From NCBI GenBank assembly GCA_003132405.1, contig PKXQ01000091.1, positions 9,612-58,792 of the forward strand: a stretch of DNA of 49,181 nucleotides, written 5' to 3'. This stretch comes from Acidobacteriaceae bacterium (GTDB lineage: Bacteria; Acidobacteriota; Terriglobia; Terriglobales; Acidobacteriaceae). Under the pieces are notes generated by a model. The model saw nothing but the letters and a program-made list of their open reading frames with translations, was not told the DNA's origin and searched no databases. Shown piece by piece: positions 41,831-49,181 of the stretch (the stretch's first letter is position 1; each line of letters starts with the position of its first letter). Position numbers and translations under genes: made by a program.

Positions 41831-43999
41831 TTACTGCTTTGCGAAAATGATGGATGCATTCTGGTCTGGATTTGGGGTTGTCGTCTCATCCATCATGAAA
41901 AAATCCTGGATCGCGCAAACGGGGCCGCTTTGTTTCGTGCAACCTGAAGTATCGACAACGTAGATCACGTAATTCTTGACCGACGGAGTAGTCAGTGCGA
42001 TCGTACCTGTACCCGATTCGGACAGCGTGTAAGTACCGTTCAGTGGTTGGGTCGGCCCCGGTGGGTACGGCGTTCCGAAGACGTTGTAGACCGCACCGCC
42101 CAGAGACATGAGGAGCAGGTTGGCGGCAAGTGGGGTAACTGCGGAATCGCCGCTGCTTGTGGTCGCTGCGGCATAGGTACCCGGCAACTCCGAGGCAGCG
42201 AAAGTCTCACCGCCGGAGCCCTGCGGATTCATCGTTCCGGTCATCACCGACGAACTGGATTGATCGAGCAGGAATCCGCGATTTGCGCCACTGGCATAGA
42301 GAACGAACGGAAGCGGCGGCACAGCCGTGTTCGCGTCCGGATTGCCCAGCATGTTGAAGGTATAGCGTCCATTGGTGTCGCTGGCCGCGTACGTGTACGC
42401 GAAGGACGCTGCCGAGGGCGATGACGGCACGGTAAGAATCGTGCCAGCGTTATTTTGATCGAATTGTCCCGTGAAGTTCCCGTTGCCATCGGTTGTACCC
42501 AACGTCAGCGAGACATTGGTATTCCCGCCATTAACCCCCGTCAGAGCGGAAACCGAAGTGCCTTTGAAGGCAGCAGCGTTGTAGGTCTGAGTCGAATCCT
42601 GGAGCACCATCGTTCCGGAAACCGCCGGGTTTGCGGTGAGGTCGGTGGAGATGGCAAAGAAGGTGAGCGGATTCCCCTTGCTGGCCGATCCGGACGCAAT
42701 GAAGAAATCAAAACCAAGCGTCGAGCCCGAAGTATTTAATGTCATGTGCCACGCTCCGTTGGCGTTCGGGCCGGTGTAAGTGCCGGTGATGCTGCAGGGC
42801 GACGCGCCGCAAACATTAGAGGTGGTGCCATTGTCGTTTGTATCCATCTGGCCAGGGGCGACGATCGAGCCGCTGCCATTCATCGGCAAAACTCCGACAT
42901 AACCAACGCGCTTGCCCGTGGCGTCAACGCCGCTGAAGCCGAAGGCATAAGTCTGATCACCTTTGAAAACATTGGGATTGGATGATATCTGTGCGATGCC
43001 GGAGCCGGTGCCATGGCCGTCGGATTCGATCATCTCAATGTCGCCGGCACCATCGAGAACGACCTGAAACGTGTTAGTGAAGGCTCCCGTCGTGAGGGTT
43101 AGAGTGCCGGCATTGTTCGAGTTGTTGGGATCGGACGCAGTGGGAGTATAGGAACCCCCGGTAATCGAATGTTGCGCCGAGCCGCTCGAAGTGAGTTCGT
43201 CTTCCGTACCCGTGATCGTGGTGACCCCATTCGAAGAGGAAGCAGTGAACGTTCCAACGACGGCTGTTGCGTTGTTGCTGCCATCAAATCCGGAGAACCG
43301 GAACGCGTAGGTGCCGTTTACACGGTTTGAGACCAGCGAGGCCTTGGCAATGGTGCAGAGCTTGGGATTGGGGGCGCAGCCATTCGGATCGAGAGTTGCA
43401 GCCGCCGATATCTGAACGCAACTGCCACTGCAGCTGTCGTTGGCCGTGTAGTACGCCAGGCCGGACACATTCGGGTCCTGATGAAAGTTCGCGCACGTTA
43501 CATTGCTCGCCGTGCAAGTCCACGTAAAGGTCTGCGGTGCGTCGTCAGGGACACCTACGGCGGTAAATTGTTGAATCAGACCGCTGCCGACACTCAGGGT
43601 CGACGGAGATACATCGGTGGTGATATCAGCGACGTTGACGGTATCGCTGCCGGTTGCGGAGGGGTCCGCTTGCGACGTTGCAGTGATCGTCACTCCCGCG
43701 GGACTCGGCACGGTTGCGGGCGCAACGTAGGCACCGGTCGACGCGTTGATCGTTCCGCAGGGGTTCCCACTGCCTGTGCAGGCCGTGCCGCTCAGGCTCC
43801 AAGTGACGACCTGGCTGGTTGAGCTGGGCGTGACCGTGGCCGTGAACGTTATCGCTTGACCTGGGTAAAGAGCGCCCTGGTTGCCATCATTAACGGCGAC
43901 GGTAACTTGCTGGGGACCGATCCCGTTGCCGCCTTTGGCGCAACCGCTGGCCAGTGCCAGACTCAACAAGGCCGCAGCGAACAGAAGATTCTTTATCAT
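41831..43999 (-). CDS. large Ig-like lipoprotein
   Basis: A 722-residue surface lipoprotein. The signal peptide MIKNLLFAAALLSLALASGC has a lipobox LASGC with Cys20. The mature part begins with bacterial Ig-like modules (VTVAVNDGNQGALYPGQAIT, ATVTPSSTSQVVTWSLSG, VTITATSQADPSATGSD), then Ser/Thr/Asn/Gly-rich beta repeats such as GTYTGPNANGAWHMTLNTSG and NGRYTFNMLGNPDANT. Paired cysteines (WTCTASNVTC, CSGSCV, CGASPC) suggest disulfides. The function is probably adhesion or binding. The frame opens at ATG 44059, but ATG 43999 is chosen because it begins a proper signal peptide. The upstream ATG abuts a dispersed repeat at 44060-44085, which offers an AAGGA-like site. Confidence 0.75.
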   Translation of the reverse strand: MIKNLLFAAALLSLALASGCAKGGNGIGPQQVTVAVNDGNQGALYPGQAITFTATVTPSSTSQVVTWSLSGTACTGSGNPCGTINASTGAYVAPATVPSPAGVTITATSQADPSATGSDTVNVADITTDVSPSTLSVGSGLIQQFTAVGVPDDAPQTFTWTCTASNVTCANFHQDPNVSGLAYYTANDSCSGSCVQISAAATLDPNGCAPNPKLCTIAKASLVSNRVNGTYAFRFSGFDGSNNATAVVGTFTASSSNGVTTITGTEDELTSSGSAQHSITGGSYTPTASDPNNSNNAGTLTLTTGAFTNTFQVVLDGAGDIEMIESDGHGTGSGIAQISSNPNVFKGDQTYAFGFSGVDATGKRVGYVGVLPMNGSGSIVAPGQMDTNDNGTTSNVCGASPCSITGTYTGPNANGAWHMTLNTSGSTLGFDFFIASGSASKGNPLTFFAISTDLTANPAVSGTMVLQDSTQTYNAAAFKGTSVSALTGVNGGNTNVSLTLGTTDGNGNFTGQFDQNNAGTILTVPSSPSAASFAYTYAASDTNGRYTFNMLGNPDANTAVPPLPFVLYASGANRGFLLDQSSSSVMTGTMNPQGSGGETFAASELPGTYAAATTSSGDSAVTPLAANLLLMSLGGAVYNVFGTPYPPGPTQPLNGTYTLSESGTGTIALTTPSVKNYVIYVVDTSGCTKQSGPVCAIQDFFMMDETTTPNPDQNASIIFAKQ

Positions 44000-44059
44000 G
44001 GTTTTAAATTGAGTTTGATCTTGGAATGATTTCTTAGATGCTGGCGAATTCAAATGCAT

Positions 44060-44085
44060 GGGTCCTTCGCTCCGCTCAGGATGAC
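44060..44085 (-). repeat. GTCATCCTGAGCG-type repeat upstream of the Ig lipoprotein gene
   Basis: Reverse-strand copy of the 26-bp element, ending exactly at the first in-frame ATG (44059) of the lipoprotein frame. The following gap, 44086-44315, holds no ORF or other clear signal. Confidence 0.85.
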
Positions 44086-44315
44086 ACGGTGGAATTGGTC
44101 ACACTTGTCCTTCTATTGTTAAAGCAGCCACAAGGCCAATTTATTATTTAAATCAGCAAGTTACAATGTACCTGAATACACGGCACTTTGCCTGCACCGG
44201 GACAGGCTCGGAGAATAGGTGGGCGAGCTTACTGTGCAAGGAATTGCACAGAAAGAGGCCTTAGGCGTCGGGTTGTCGGAACTTAGATTTGGGTCGGAGC
44301 AGATACAAAGCAGGT

Positions 44316-44338
44316 GCTTCGCTTCGCTCAAGGATGAC
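44316..44338 (-). repeat. GTCATCCTGAGCG-type repeat overlapping the protease 3' end
   Basis: Minus-strand copy with one inserted T (GTCATCCTTGAGCG). It contains the TGA stop of the protease gene at 44328-44330. Confidence 0.8.
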
Positions 44339-45380
44339 AAATTTTAGGGATGAGAAGACAGTGGGAGTTAGTGCTTGACGATACGTTTCTGACCCCTGAG
44401 ACTTGCGTGTTAGTAGCTGGCTCTTGCTTCTGGTCGGGCAGGTGTTTTGCGCTCTCCAACAAAGGACGCAGTTCGCTGGCGGTGATGCCTAACGTGCCTC
44501 CGGAGAAGCCGTCGATGTAGGCGGAGTTGATGCCTACTACTTCGCCGCGGAGGTTGAGGACGGGGCCTCCGCTGCCGCCTCGGGCGGTGGGAGCGTCGTA
44601 GATCAGTTTGTCTCCGGTGACATCGCCGATGTGGCCGAAGGTTGCCGAGGGACGGATCAGCGAAAGAGCGGCGAGCTCGGCGGCGGTGTCGCCGTTATCG
44701 GGATGCGCCGCCAGGCGGTCGTAGACGACCGCTGGAGACTTCGCAACCATACCGGTTACTCCCATGGGATAGGCGAGGACGCTGACGGACTCGCCGACGT
44801 GTGGCGGCGCCTGCGCCAGAGTCAATGGGCGCAATTTATCGGTGAAGTCGGATGCCTCTAGGCGCAGAAGCGCTAGATCGCCGTGGCTGGCAACAACGGC
44901 CGGCTTGAGAACGACCGGTAGCGGCGATCCCGGAAAATATGCGACCAGCTTCTCGAGCACGGGCTCGCCGCCTTCACGCAAGGCGGCGGCTACTTCGCGA
45001 TCGCCGTACCATGGCTCGGCCACGTGGCGATTAGTGGCCAAAATGCCGTGGGCGACAACGAATCCTGTGCCTGCTACACGAGCGCGAAAATGCTGCCCGC
45101 GCCAGGAGATGTGATAAATGCCGTAGATGTAGGCGACGGATTCACGCGCGTCGTCGACCACTCCGGCTGAGATCGATTGCTGGGCTTCGAGAGTGGCTAC
45201 CTGGCTAGACAGCTGGTGGACTTGCTGTTCGAGGCCGGCGTTCTCAGGCGGGGCGTAGTAGTGCGCCATGATTCCGGCGCCGACGAGAGCCAGGACGCCC
45301 AGCAATCCCTGCACGAAGCGCTGCCAGGTCTCGACCAGTTCCCCTTCGCCGGTTCTTTCCCCGATATCAGAATTGAACAT
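44328..45380 (-). CDS. membrane-anchored trypsin-like serine protease (S1C/DegP-like, no PDZ)
   Basis: A 350-residue protein with one N-terminal membrane helix at about 24-41 (QGLLGVLALVGAGIMAHY), a short coiled coil (48-70) and a trypsin-fold catalytic domain: His119 in ILATNRHVAEP, Asp168 in SHGDLALLRL and Ser270 in PTARGGSGGPVLN. All three triad residues are present. The C-terminus lacks a PDZ domain. The last residues, IPKICHP, and the stop come from a dispersed intergenic repeat, so the original tail may have differed. The ATG at 45380 is directly preceded by a 14-bp tandem array. It may be an envelope quality-control or processing protease. Confidence 0.85.
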   Translation of the reverse strand: MFNSDIGERTGEGELVETWQRFVQGLLGVLALVGAGIMAHYYAPPENAGLEQQVHQLSSQVATLEAQQSISAGVVDDARESVAYIYGIYHISWRGQHFRARVAGTGFVVAHGILATNRHVAEPWYGDREVAAALREGGEPVLEKLVAYFPGSPLPVVLKPAVVASHGDLALLRLEASDFTDKLRPLTLAQAPPHVGESVSVLAYPMGVTGMVAKSPAVVYDRLAAHPDNGDTAAELAALSLIRPSATFGHIGDVTGDKLIYDAPTARGGSGGPVLNLRGEVVGINSAYIDGFSGGTLGITASELRPLLESAKHLPDQKQEPATNTQVSGVRNVSSSTNSHCLLIPKICHP

Positions 45381-45435
45381 GATTTGTCAGACCCAATTCG
45401 TCAGACCTAATCTGTCAGACCTATCTGTCAGGCCC
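45381..45435. repeat. 14-bp tandem repeat array upstream of the protease start
   Basis: Four imperfect copies of a 14-bp unit resembling AATCTGTCAGACCT lie at 45381-45394, 45395-45408, 45409-45422 and 45423-45435, directly abutting the start codon of the minus-strand protease gene. The TGTCAGAC/TCAGACC core is well kept. Confidence 0.8.
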
Positions 45436-45633
45436 TGCTACGCCCGGTCAGGCGGGAGGTTCCCGAGTAGGCTCTTGTGTAGGAACTATGCTGACGTATT
45501 TGAGGCGGAGCGGGTAGGGTACAGAAGTCTGGTGGAACGCGACCGAAGGTAACTGAAGGGCAGCGGCTAGTTGCCGGGGGTTCAGTGCTCAGTCTCCAAA
45601 ACGGTGGCTGGACGCCTGGTACTGGCTACTGCT

Positions 45634-45888
45634 TTACGGCTCGACGCCCAGGCGTTTGGCCATCTCTTCGTAGTGGAAGCCTTCGCCGGGGGTGTAGGGC
45701 TGTATCCATTCTCCATCGATCACGAATTGCGGGACGGCGCGTTTGCCGGTGCGCTTCACGACCTCATCGGCGGCTCCGGGAGTGGTCTCGATGTTGATGT
45801 CGGTGTAAGGCAGTTGGTGGTCGTCGAGGAAGCGCTTAGCCTCGCGGCAATCGGGGCACCAGGGGGCGGAGTAGACGGTGATTTCCAT
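45634..45888 (-). CDS. glutaredoxin-like protein (NrdH/Grx type)
   Basis: An 84-residue thioredoxin-fold redox protein: MEITVYSAPWCPDCREAKRF with the CPDC active site, YTDINIETTPGAADEV, the cis-Pro loop AVPQFVIDGEW, and YEEMAKRLGVEP at the end. CPDC with a GEW tail resembles NrdH-like glutaredoxins. The frame is open to 45993, but ATG 45888 gives the standard N-terminus. It is probably cytoplasmic, using thioredoxin reductase or a low-molecular-weight thiol. Confidence 0.88.
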   Translation of the reverse strand: MEITVYSAPWCPDCREAKRFLDDHQLPYTDINIETTPGAADEVVKRTGKRAVPQFVIDGEWIQPYTPGEGFHYEEMAKRLGVEP

Positions 45889-46086
45889 GCGGTCCAATTC
45901 TAAGTCTTTAGGTGCATAGTTTATCAGGGGCGGAAAGTTGGCGGAGCGCGGCTTGATCGTGATGCACGCTATAGCTCGAACCACGGAGGGCACTGAGGAA
46001 CACCGGGAAGAGCTTTGGGCATTCCGTCGCTTGCTTGAGTTTCGAAATTCGCAAGATGTTCCCGAGCTCCACTAGAATAGCGGCAC

Positions 46087-47001
46087 ATGCGAGCGATTTT
46101 TCAGTGGTACGTGGGGGCGCGCGTCCTGGAGTTGGGGCGGCGCACGCTGATCATGGGAGTAGTCAATGTAACCCCCGATTCGTTTTCTGACGGGGGCAAG
46201 TACATCGATGCCACAAAGGCGGTGGCGCACGGCGAGCGGTTATTCGACGAAGGCGCGACGATCATCGATGTGGGCGGGGAATCGACGCGGCCGGGATCGG
46301 AGGTTGTGTCGGAAGATGAGGAGCGGCGGCGCGTGTTGCCCGTGATACGGGATTTGAAGCAACGGCGTCCGCAGGCGGTGATCAGCGTCGACACTTATAA
46401 GGCGAGCGTGGCGCGCGCGGCGGTGGAAGTGGGCGCGGAGGTGGTGAACGACGTCAGCGGATTTCGCTGGGATGCAAATTCCGGGGACTCGAAGTCAAAA
46501 ATGGCAAAGGCGATCGCTGAACTCAAAGTGGGGGCGGTGCTGATGCATTCGCGCGGGCGTCCGGAGGAGTGGAAGGCGCTGCCGCCGATTGGGGACGCGG
46601 CACTGATGGTGAAGCGCGATTTGCGGCAGTGGGCGGAGACGGCGATGCTGGCGGGAATCAAGCGGCATCATCTGGTGCTCGATCCGGGATTTGGTTTCGG
46701 AAAACGCCTGGAGGAAAATTATCCGCTGCTGGCGCATTTTGGCGATCTGCAGCAGATGGGATTTCCCCTGCTGGCGGGCGTTTCGCGGAAATCGTTTATT
46801 GGGCGGATGGTGGCGGGGGTTGGCAAAGATGGCGGCAAGGATGATGGCAAGGACGCCGAGATTTCGGAGCGGCTCTATGGAACGCTGGCTGCGGAGACTG
46901 TTTTGATCTTGAAAGGAGCGCACATTATTCGTACGCATGATGTGCGAGCGGCGGTGGAAGCGGCGCGAGTGGCGGATGCGATTGTGGCGAGCGGGGGATA
47001 G
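46087..47001 (+). CDS. folP: dihydropteroate synthase
   Basis: FolP condenses p-aminobenzoate with dihydropterin pyrophosphate in folate synthesis. The 304 residues show the pterin site signature MGVVNVTPDSFSDGG, IIDVGGESTRPGSE, ISVDTYKASVARAA, VVNDVSGF, LDPGFGFGKRLEENYPLL and LAGVSRKSFIGRMV. A run of GKD/DGK residues at 246-258 is inserted in the loop after the SRKSFIGR motif and is unusual. GlmM or folate partner genes are not adjacent. It converges on the sensor kinase gene with an 18-bp gap. The ATG at 46087 gives an N-terminus about 12 residues longer than some family members. Confidence 0.93.
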   Translation: MRAIFQWYVGARVLELGRRTLIMGVVNVTPDSFSDGGKYIDATKAVAHGERLFDEGATIIDVGGESTRPGSEVVSEDEERRRVLPVIRDLKQRRPQAVISVDTYKASVARAAVEVGAEVVNDVSGFRWDANSGDSKSKMAKAIAELKVGAVLMHSRGRPEEWKALPPIGDAALMVKRDLRQWAETAMLAGIKRHHLVLDPGFGFGKRLEENYPLLAHFGDLQQMGFPLLAGVSRKSFIGRMVAGVGKDGGKDDGKDAEISERLYGTLAAETVLILKGAHIIRTHDVRAAVEAARVADAIVASGG

Positions 47002-47019
47002 AGTTACTGAGACGAGCGA

Positions 47020-48774
47020 TCAGACTCTGGCGGCTTCGGCTAACTGGGCGGGGACTCTCAGCGCGGGGAGGCGGATATCGAAAACGGCTCCGCCTTCGGG
47101 ACGGTTGTAGCAGGTGATTTGGCCTTTGTGATCGAGGATTACGCCGTAAGTCGCGCTGAGTCCGAGGCCAGTTCCTTTGCCCACGGGCTTGGTGGTATAG
47201 AAGGGGTCGAATACGCGCTCGGGATCGCGCACGCCGGGGCCGGAATCGGCAAATTGAACGACCACTTCGTTGGCTTCGCGCCAGAGGGAAACTTGCAGGC
47301 GTCCGCCGCCGACTTCTTGCAGCGCGTCGACGGCATTCTCTACGATTTGAAGAAATGCCTGCAGTAGTTGGTTGGGGTTGCCAAGTACGCGCGGCAGCGG
47401 CGCGTTGTCATGCGTTTCCACGGTCAGGCTGATGCGCTTGTTATCGAGTTTGAATCCCTCCATTTGAATGGCGCGTTGCAGAAGGGGCTTGAGGTCGAGT
47501 GGACTTTTTTCTCCCGGCGTCTGCTGCGAGAAGCTGAGCAGATCGTTGATGAGTTCGCGAGTGCGGCGAGCCTGCTGGCCGATTTTCTGCGCGGTGGCGA
47601 GTTGCTCGCGGGTGAGGTTGCTGCTGGCCGCCATGTGTTCCGAGCTGCTGAGAATGGCGGAGAGCGGGAACTCGAGTTCGCTGGCGGCGAGGGCGACCAG
47701 TTCTCCGAGCGAGGCGAGCTTTGCCTGCTGAATTACACGGCCCTGGAGCCGCTGAAGATTGTCGAAGCTGTTGCGCGAATGCTTAAGCAGATGTAAGAGT
47801 CGCTGGTCCATCAGGTGCTGCTTGAGGAAGACGAGAAAGGCGAGGAGGCCGACGCCGACCATCGCAACCATAAAACGGACCTGACGGAGATATGGCTGAT
47901 CATGGCTGAGGAAAAGCGCCCAGTAGGCCATGAGGGGTAGAGACAATAGAGCGAGTTTTGCGAGAAACGGTGCGACCGGCCGGCTGAGAGATGTACCAGA
48001 AGGAATGACCTGCGTTTCGCGAAGCGATTGCCGTCCGGCAATCGTGACCCAGAGAAACCCCAGCACCGCGGCGAGGAACGGCAAATCGTAGATTTTCCCG
48101 GTCTGGTAGAGGCCGCGCACGACAGCGGCATTGGCGACTTCCAAAGAGAGTGAATAGACGACCGTGGCCAGGAAGATGTTGCGATAAAGTTTCCGCCACG
48201 TTCCTGTACTGGTGAAAAAGGCCGTTGCGGACGCGACAATCAGGATGCCCTCGTCGACGCGATAGAGCAAATCGCGACGCATCAGGTAGGCCGCTACGTC
48301 TGGGACGATGTATTCCTCCGGAAAAACAAGGAAGGCATAGGCCACGATCCACCACACCAGCAGAATGAGGACGTTCAAAGTACTGGGCAGCATTCCCTCG
48401 CGCTCATCAACCTGATGAGGGCGTATGGCGACAGCCGCAATGATGGGGACGATGTGCAGGAACAGCACCATGGCGCCGGGTGAAGGTTCCGGCAGCGGTT
48501 TCCGCAGCACTACTTCGAACCACGTCCAGCAAGCCTGGTTGTAACACCACATGGCCATGCCCGCCGTCATTAATCCCCAGAACAAACGAGTGTGTCCGTG
48601 GCTGTCGTAAGCGTTTCGGCCCGAGACTACGAACGCTGCGATGATCACAAGAAGCGGAACAATATTTCCCATGGCCACACGGAATGCCGGATTGGGAAAA
48701 ATCAGTGGTGCCAGCGCGAAGGCCAACAGAAGGCCCGTCGCCGAGAGAAGCGCCGACTTGTGGAAGCGAGACAC
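47020..48774 (-). CDS. multi-pass sensor histidine kinase lacking the phospho-acceptor histidine
   Basis: A 584-residue membrane kinase-like protein. About eight hydrophobic helices cover the first 320 residues (starting LLSATGLLLAFALAPLIF). A coiled linker is followed by the dimerisation domain ASLGELVALAASELEFPLSA, where the conserved H of the AHELNNPL-type H-box is Ser365. The HATPase part is intact: N-box VENAVDAL, ADSGPGV, FDPFYTTK and VGKGTGLGLSATYG. It therefore probably binds ATP but cannot autophosphorylate at the usual residue. It may be an allosteric partner of another kinase, or may use another residue. The start is GTG 48774. No response regulator is adjacent. Confidence 0.85.
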   Translation of the reverse strand: MSRFHKSALLSATGLLLAFALAPLIFPNPAFRVAMGNIVPLLVIIAAFVVSGRNAYDSHGHTRLFWGLMTAGMAMWCYNQACWTWFEVVLRKPLPEPSPGAMVLFLHIVPIIAAVAIRPHQVDEREGMLPSTLNVLILLVWWIVAYAFLVFPEEYIVPDVAAYLMRRDLLYRVDEGILIVASATAFFTSTGTWRKLYRNIFLATVVYSLSLEVANAAVVRGLYQTGKIYDLPFLAAVLGFLWVTIAGRQSLRETQVIPSGTSLSRPVAPFLAKLALLSLPLMAYWALFLSHDQPYLRQVRFMVAMVGVGLLAFLVFLKQHLMDQRLLHLLKHSRNSFDNLQRLQGRVIQQAKLASLGELVALAASELEFPLSAILSSSEHMAASSNLTREQLATAQKIGQQARRTRELINDLLSFSQQTPGEKSPLDLKPLLQRAIQMEGFKLDNKRISLTVETHDNAPLPRVLGNPNQLLQAFLQIVENAVDALQEVGGGRLQVSLWREANEVVVQFADSGPGVRDPERVFDPFYTTKPVGKGTGLGLSATYGVILDHKGQITCYNRPEGGAVFDIRLPALRVPAQLAEAARV

Positions 48775-49181
48775 AGTTTTTTCATCATATGACGTTTGTC
48801 ACAAGATGTTTAGATCACGAAGTGGTTACCAGCGGTTACTGAGGTAACGTCTTGCACCGAATTGAGGCACGCCGTTTTTCACTGAGACACTAGGAACCTA
48901 CCTGCTTTGCGAAACGTCCCTCCTGATACTTGATAATTCCGCTGAGTTACAGCGTGCCGGCGTTGATCCATCCGCCTTCACAACCACCGGGTCAATGAGT
49001 GTAATCGCGATGTTGCGCCAATTGACAGTCTTGCCGTGCGCTGTGGTTCTTGGCCATCACCTCACATCAAGATGTGACCTACTTCACTGACAGAACGCGT
49101 GGCTTTGTGTCAGATGGGTACGTCTCGTTTCTCGGAAGAGCAAGTCTCCCACCTATGCACACCCCCTGAGGCGAGAGCTTT
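48775..49181. other. 407-bp intergenic end of the window
   Basis: No convincing ORF is present. Two dyads are visible: GTTACC (48825-48830) with GGTAAC (48843-48848), and the perfect TCACATC-AA-GATGTGA at 49062-49077. Either could serve the kinase gene or a gene beyond the window. No promoter pair or RNA gene was recognised. Confidence 0.35.

Noticed and set aside
45979..46011. CCACGGAGGGCACTGAGG-type sequence before folP as a dispersed repeat
   Set aside because: It resembles a loosely repeated intergenic sequence seen in many bacteria, but only one imperfect copy is present here, so no repeat can be claimed.
49062..49077. The TCACA-N6-TGTGA dyad as a CRP site
   Set aside because: The CRP consensus has the half-sites in the opposite order (TGTGA-N6-TCACA).

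Overview
The window looks like a chromosomal segment of an Acidobacteriota, probably class Terriglobia (a Koribacter or Sulfotelmatobacter type soil organism). This is inferred from family content: a very long Oar-like TonB-dependent receptor with an N-terminal carboxypeptidase-regulatory domain, an acidobacterial-type VWA secreted protein, the DUF2950/DUF3300 pair, a secreted S55-type protein, an Ig-rich lipoprotein, and dispersed GTCATCCTGAGCG-type intergenic repeats. Base composition is moderately GC-rich throughout. No rRNA, tRNA, CRISPR array, prophage or insertion sequence was recognised.

Layout. 1-8.9 kb holds housekeeping genes: recG (partial, minus), a small membrane protein, hisC, a frameshifted DUF486 gene, ETF-ubiquinone oxidoreductase, a PIN/TRAM membrane protein, and the isoprenoid pair ispD-ispF. 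A convergent minus-strand pair follows (small membrane protein and a C26 glutamine-amidotransferase-like hydrolase). 9-13 kb holds a TonB-family energy transducer behind a structured leader and, convergent to it, a 751-residue protein of unrecognised N-terminal architecture ending in a class III nucleotide-cyclase-like domain. 13.2-15.3 kb is a minus-strand operon (lipoprotein, mutY, thioredoxin-like). 15.5-19.7 kb is a plus-strand block (small helical protein, rlpA, HIT hydrolase, small protein, SpoIIE-type phosphatase). 19.8-25 kb is minus strand: S46 dipeptidyl-peptidase, a decayed AbrB antitoxin, gdhA and a secreted kelch protein.

25.4-31 kb carries the 1193-residue TonB-dependent receptor and a sulfatase-fold/TPR protein. 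31-33.4 kb has the DUF2950/DUF3300 pair. 33.8-35.8 kb has a REC-histidine kinase hybrid and a stand-alone receiver. 35.9-44 kb has large exported proteins (VWA, S55, beta-propeller, Ig lipoprotein). 44.3-48.8 kb has a trypsin-like protease, glutaredoxin, folP and a sensor kinase whose phospho-acceptor histidine is replaced by serine.

How the genes work together. There is no single pathway. The window mixes core metabolism (isoprenoid, histidine, folate, glutamate, electron transfer), DNA repair (recG, mutY), envelope functions (rlpA, TonB, receptor, exported peptidases) and several signalling proteins. The most notable points are the cyclase-like protein, a 16-bp palindrome at 41698-41713 matching the parS centromere motif (suggesting proximity to the replication origin), two 14-bp tandem arrays immediately upstream of start codons, two genes broken by small frameshifts, and intergenic repeats that supply the stop codons of two genes.
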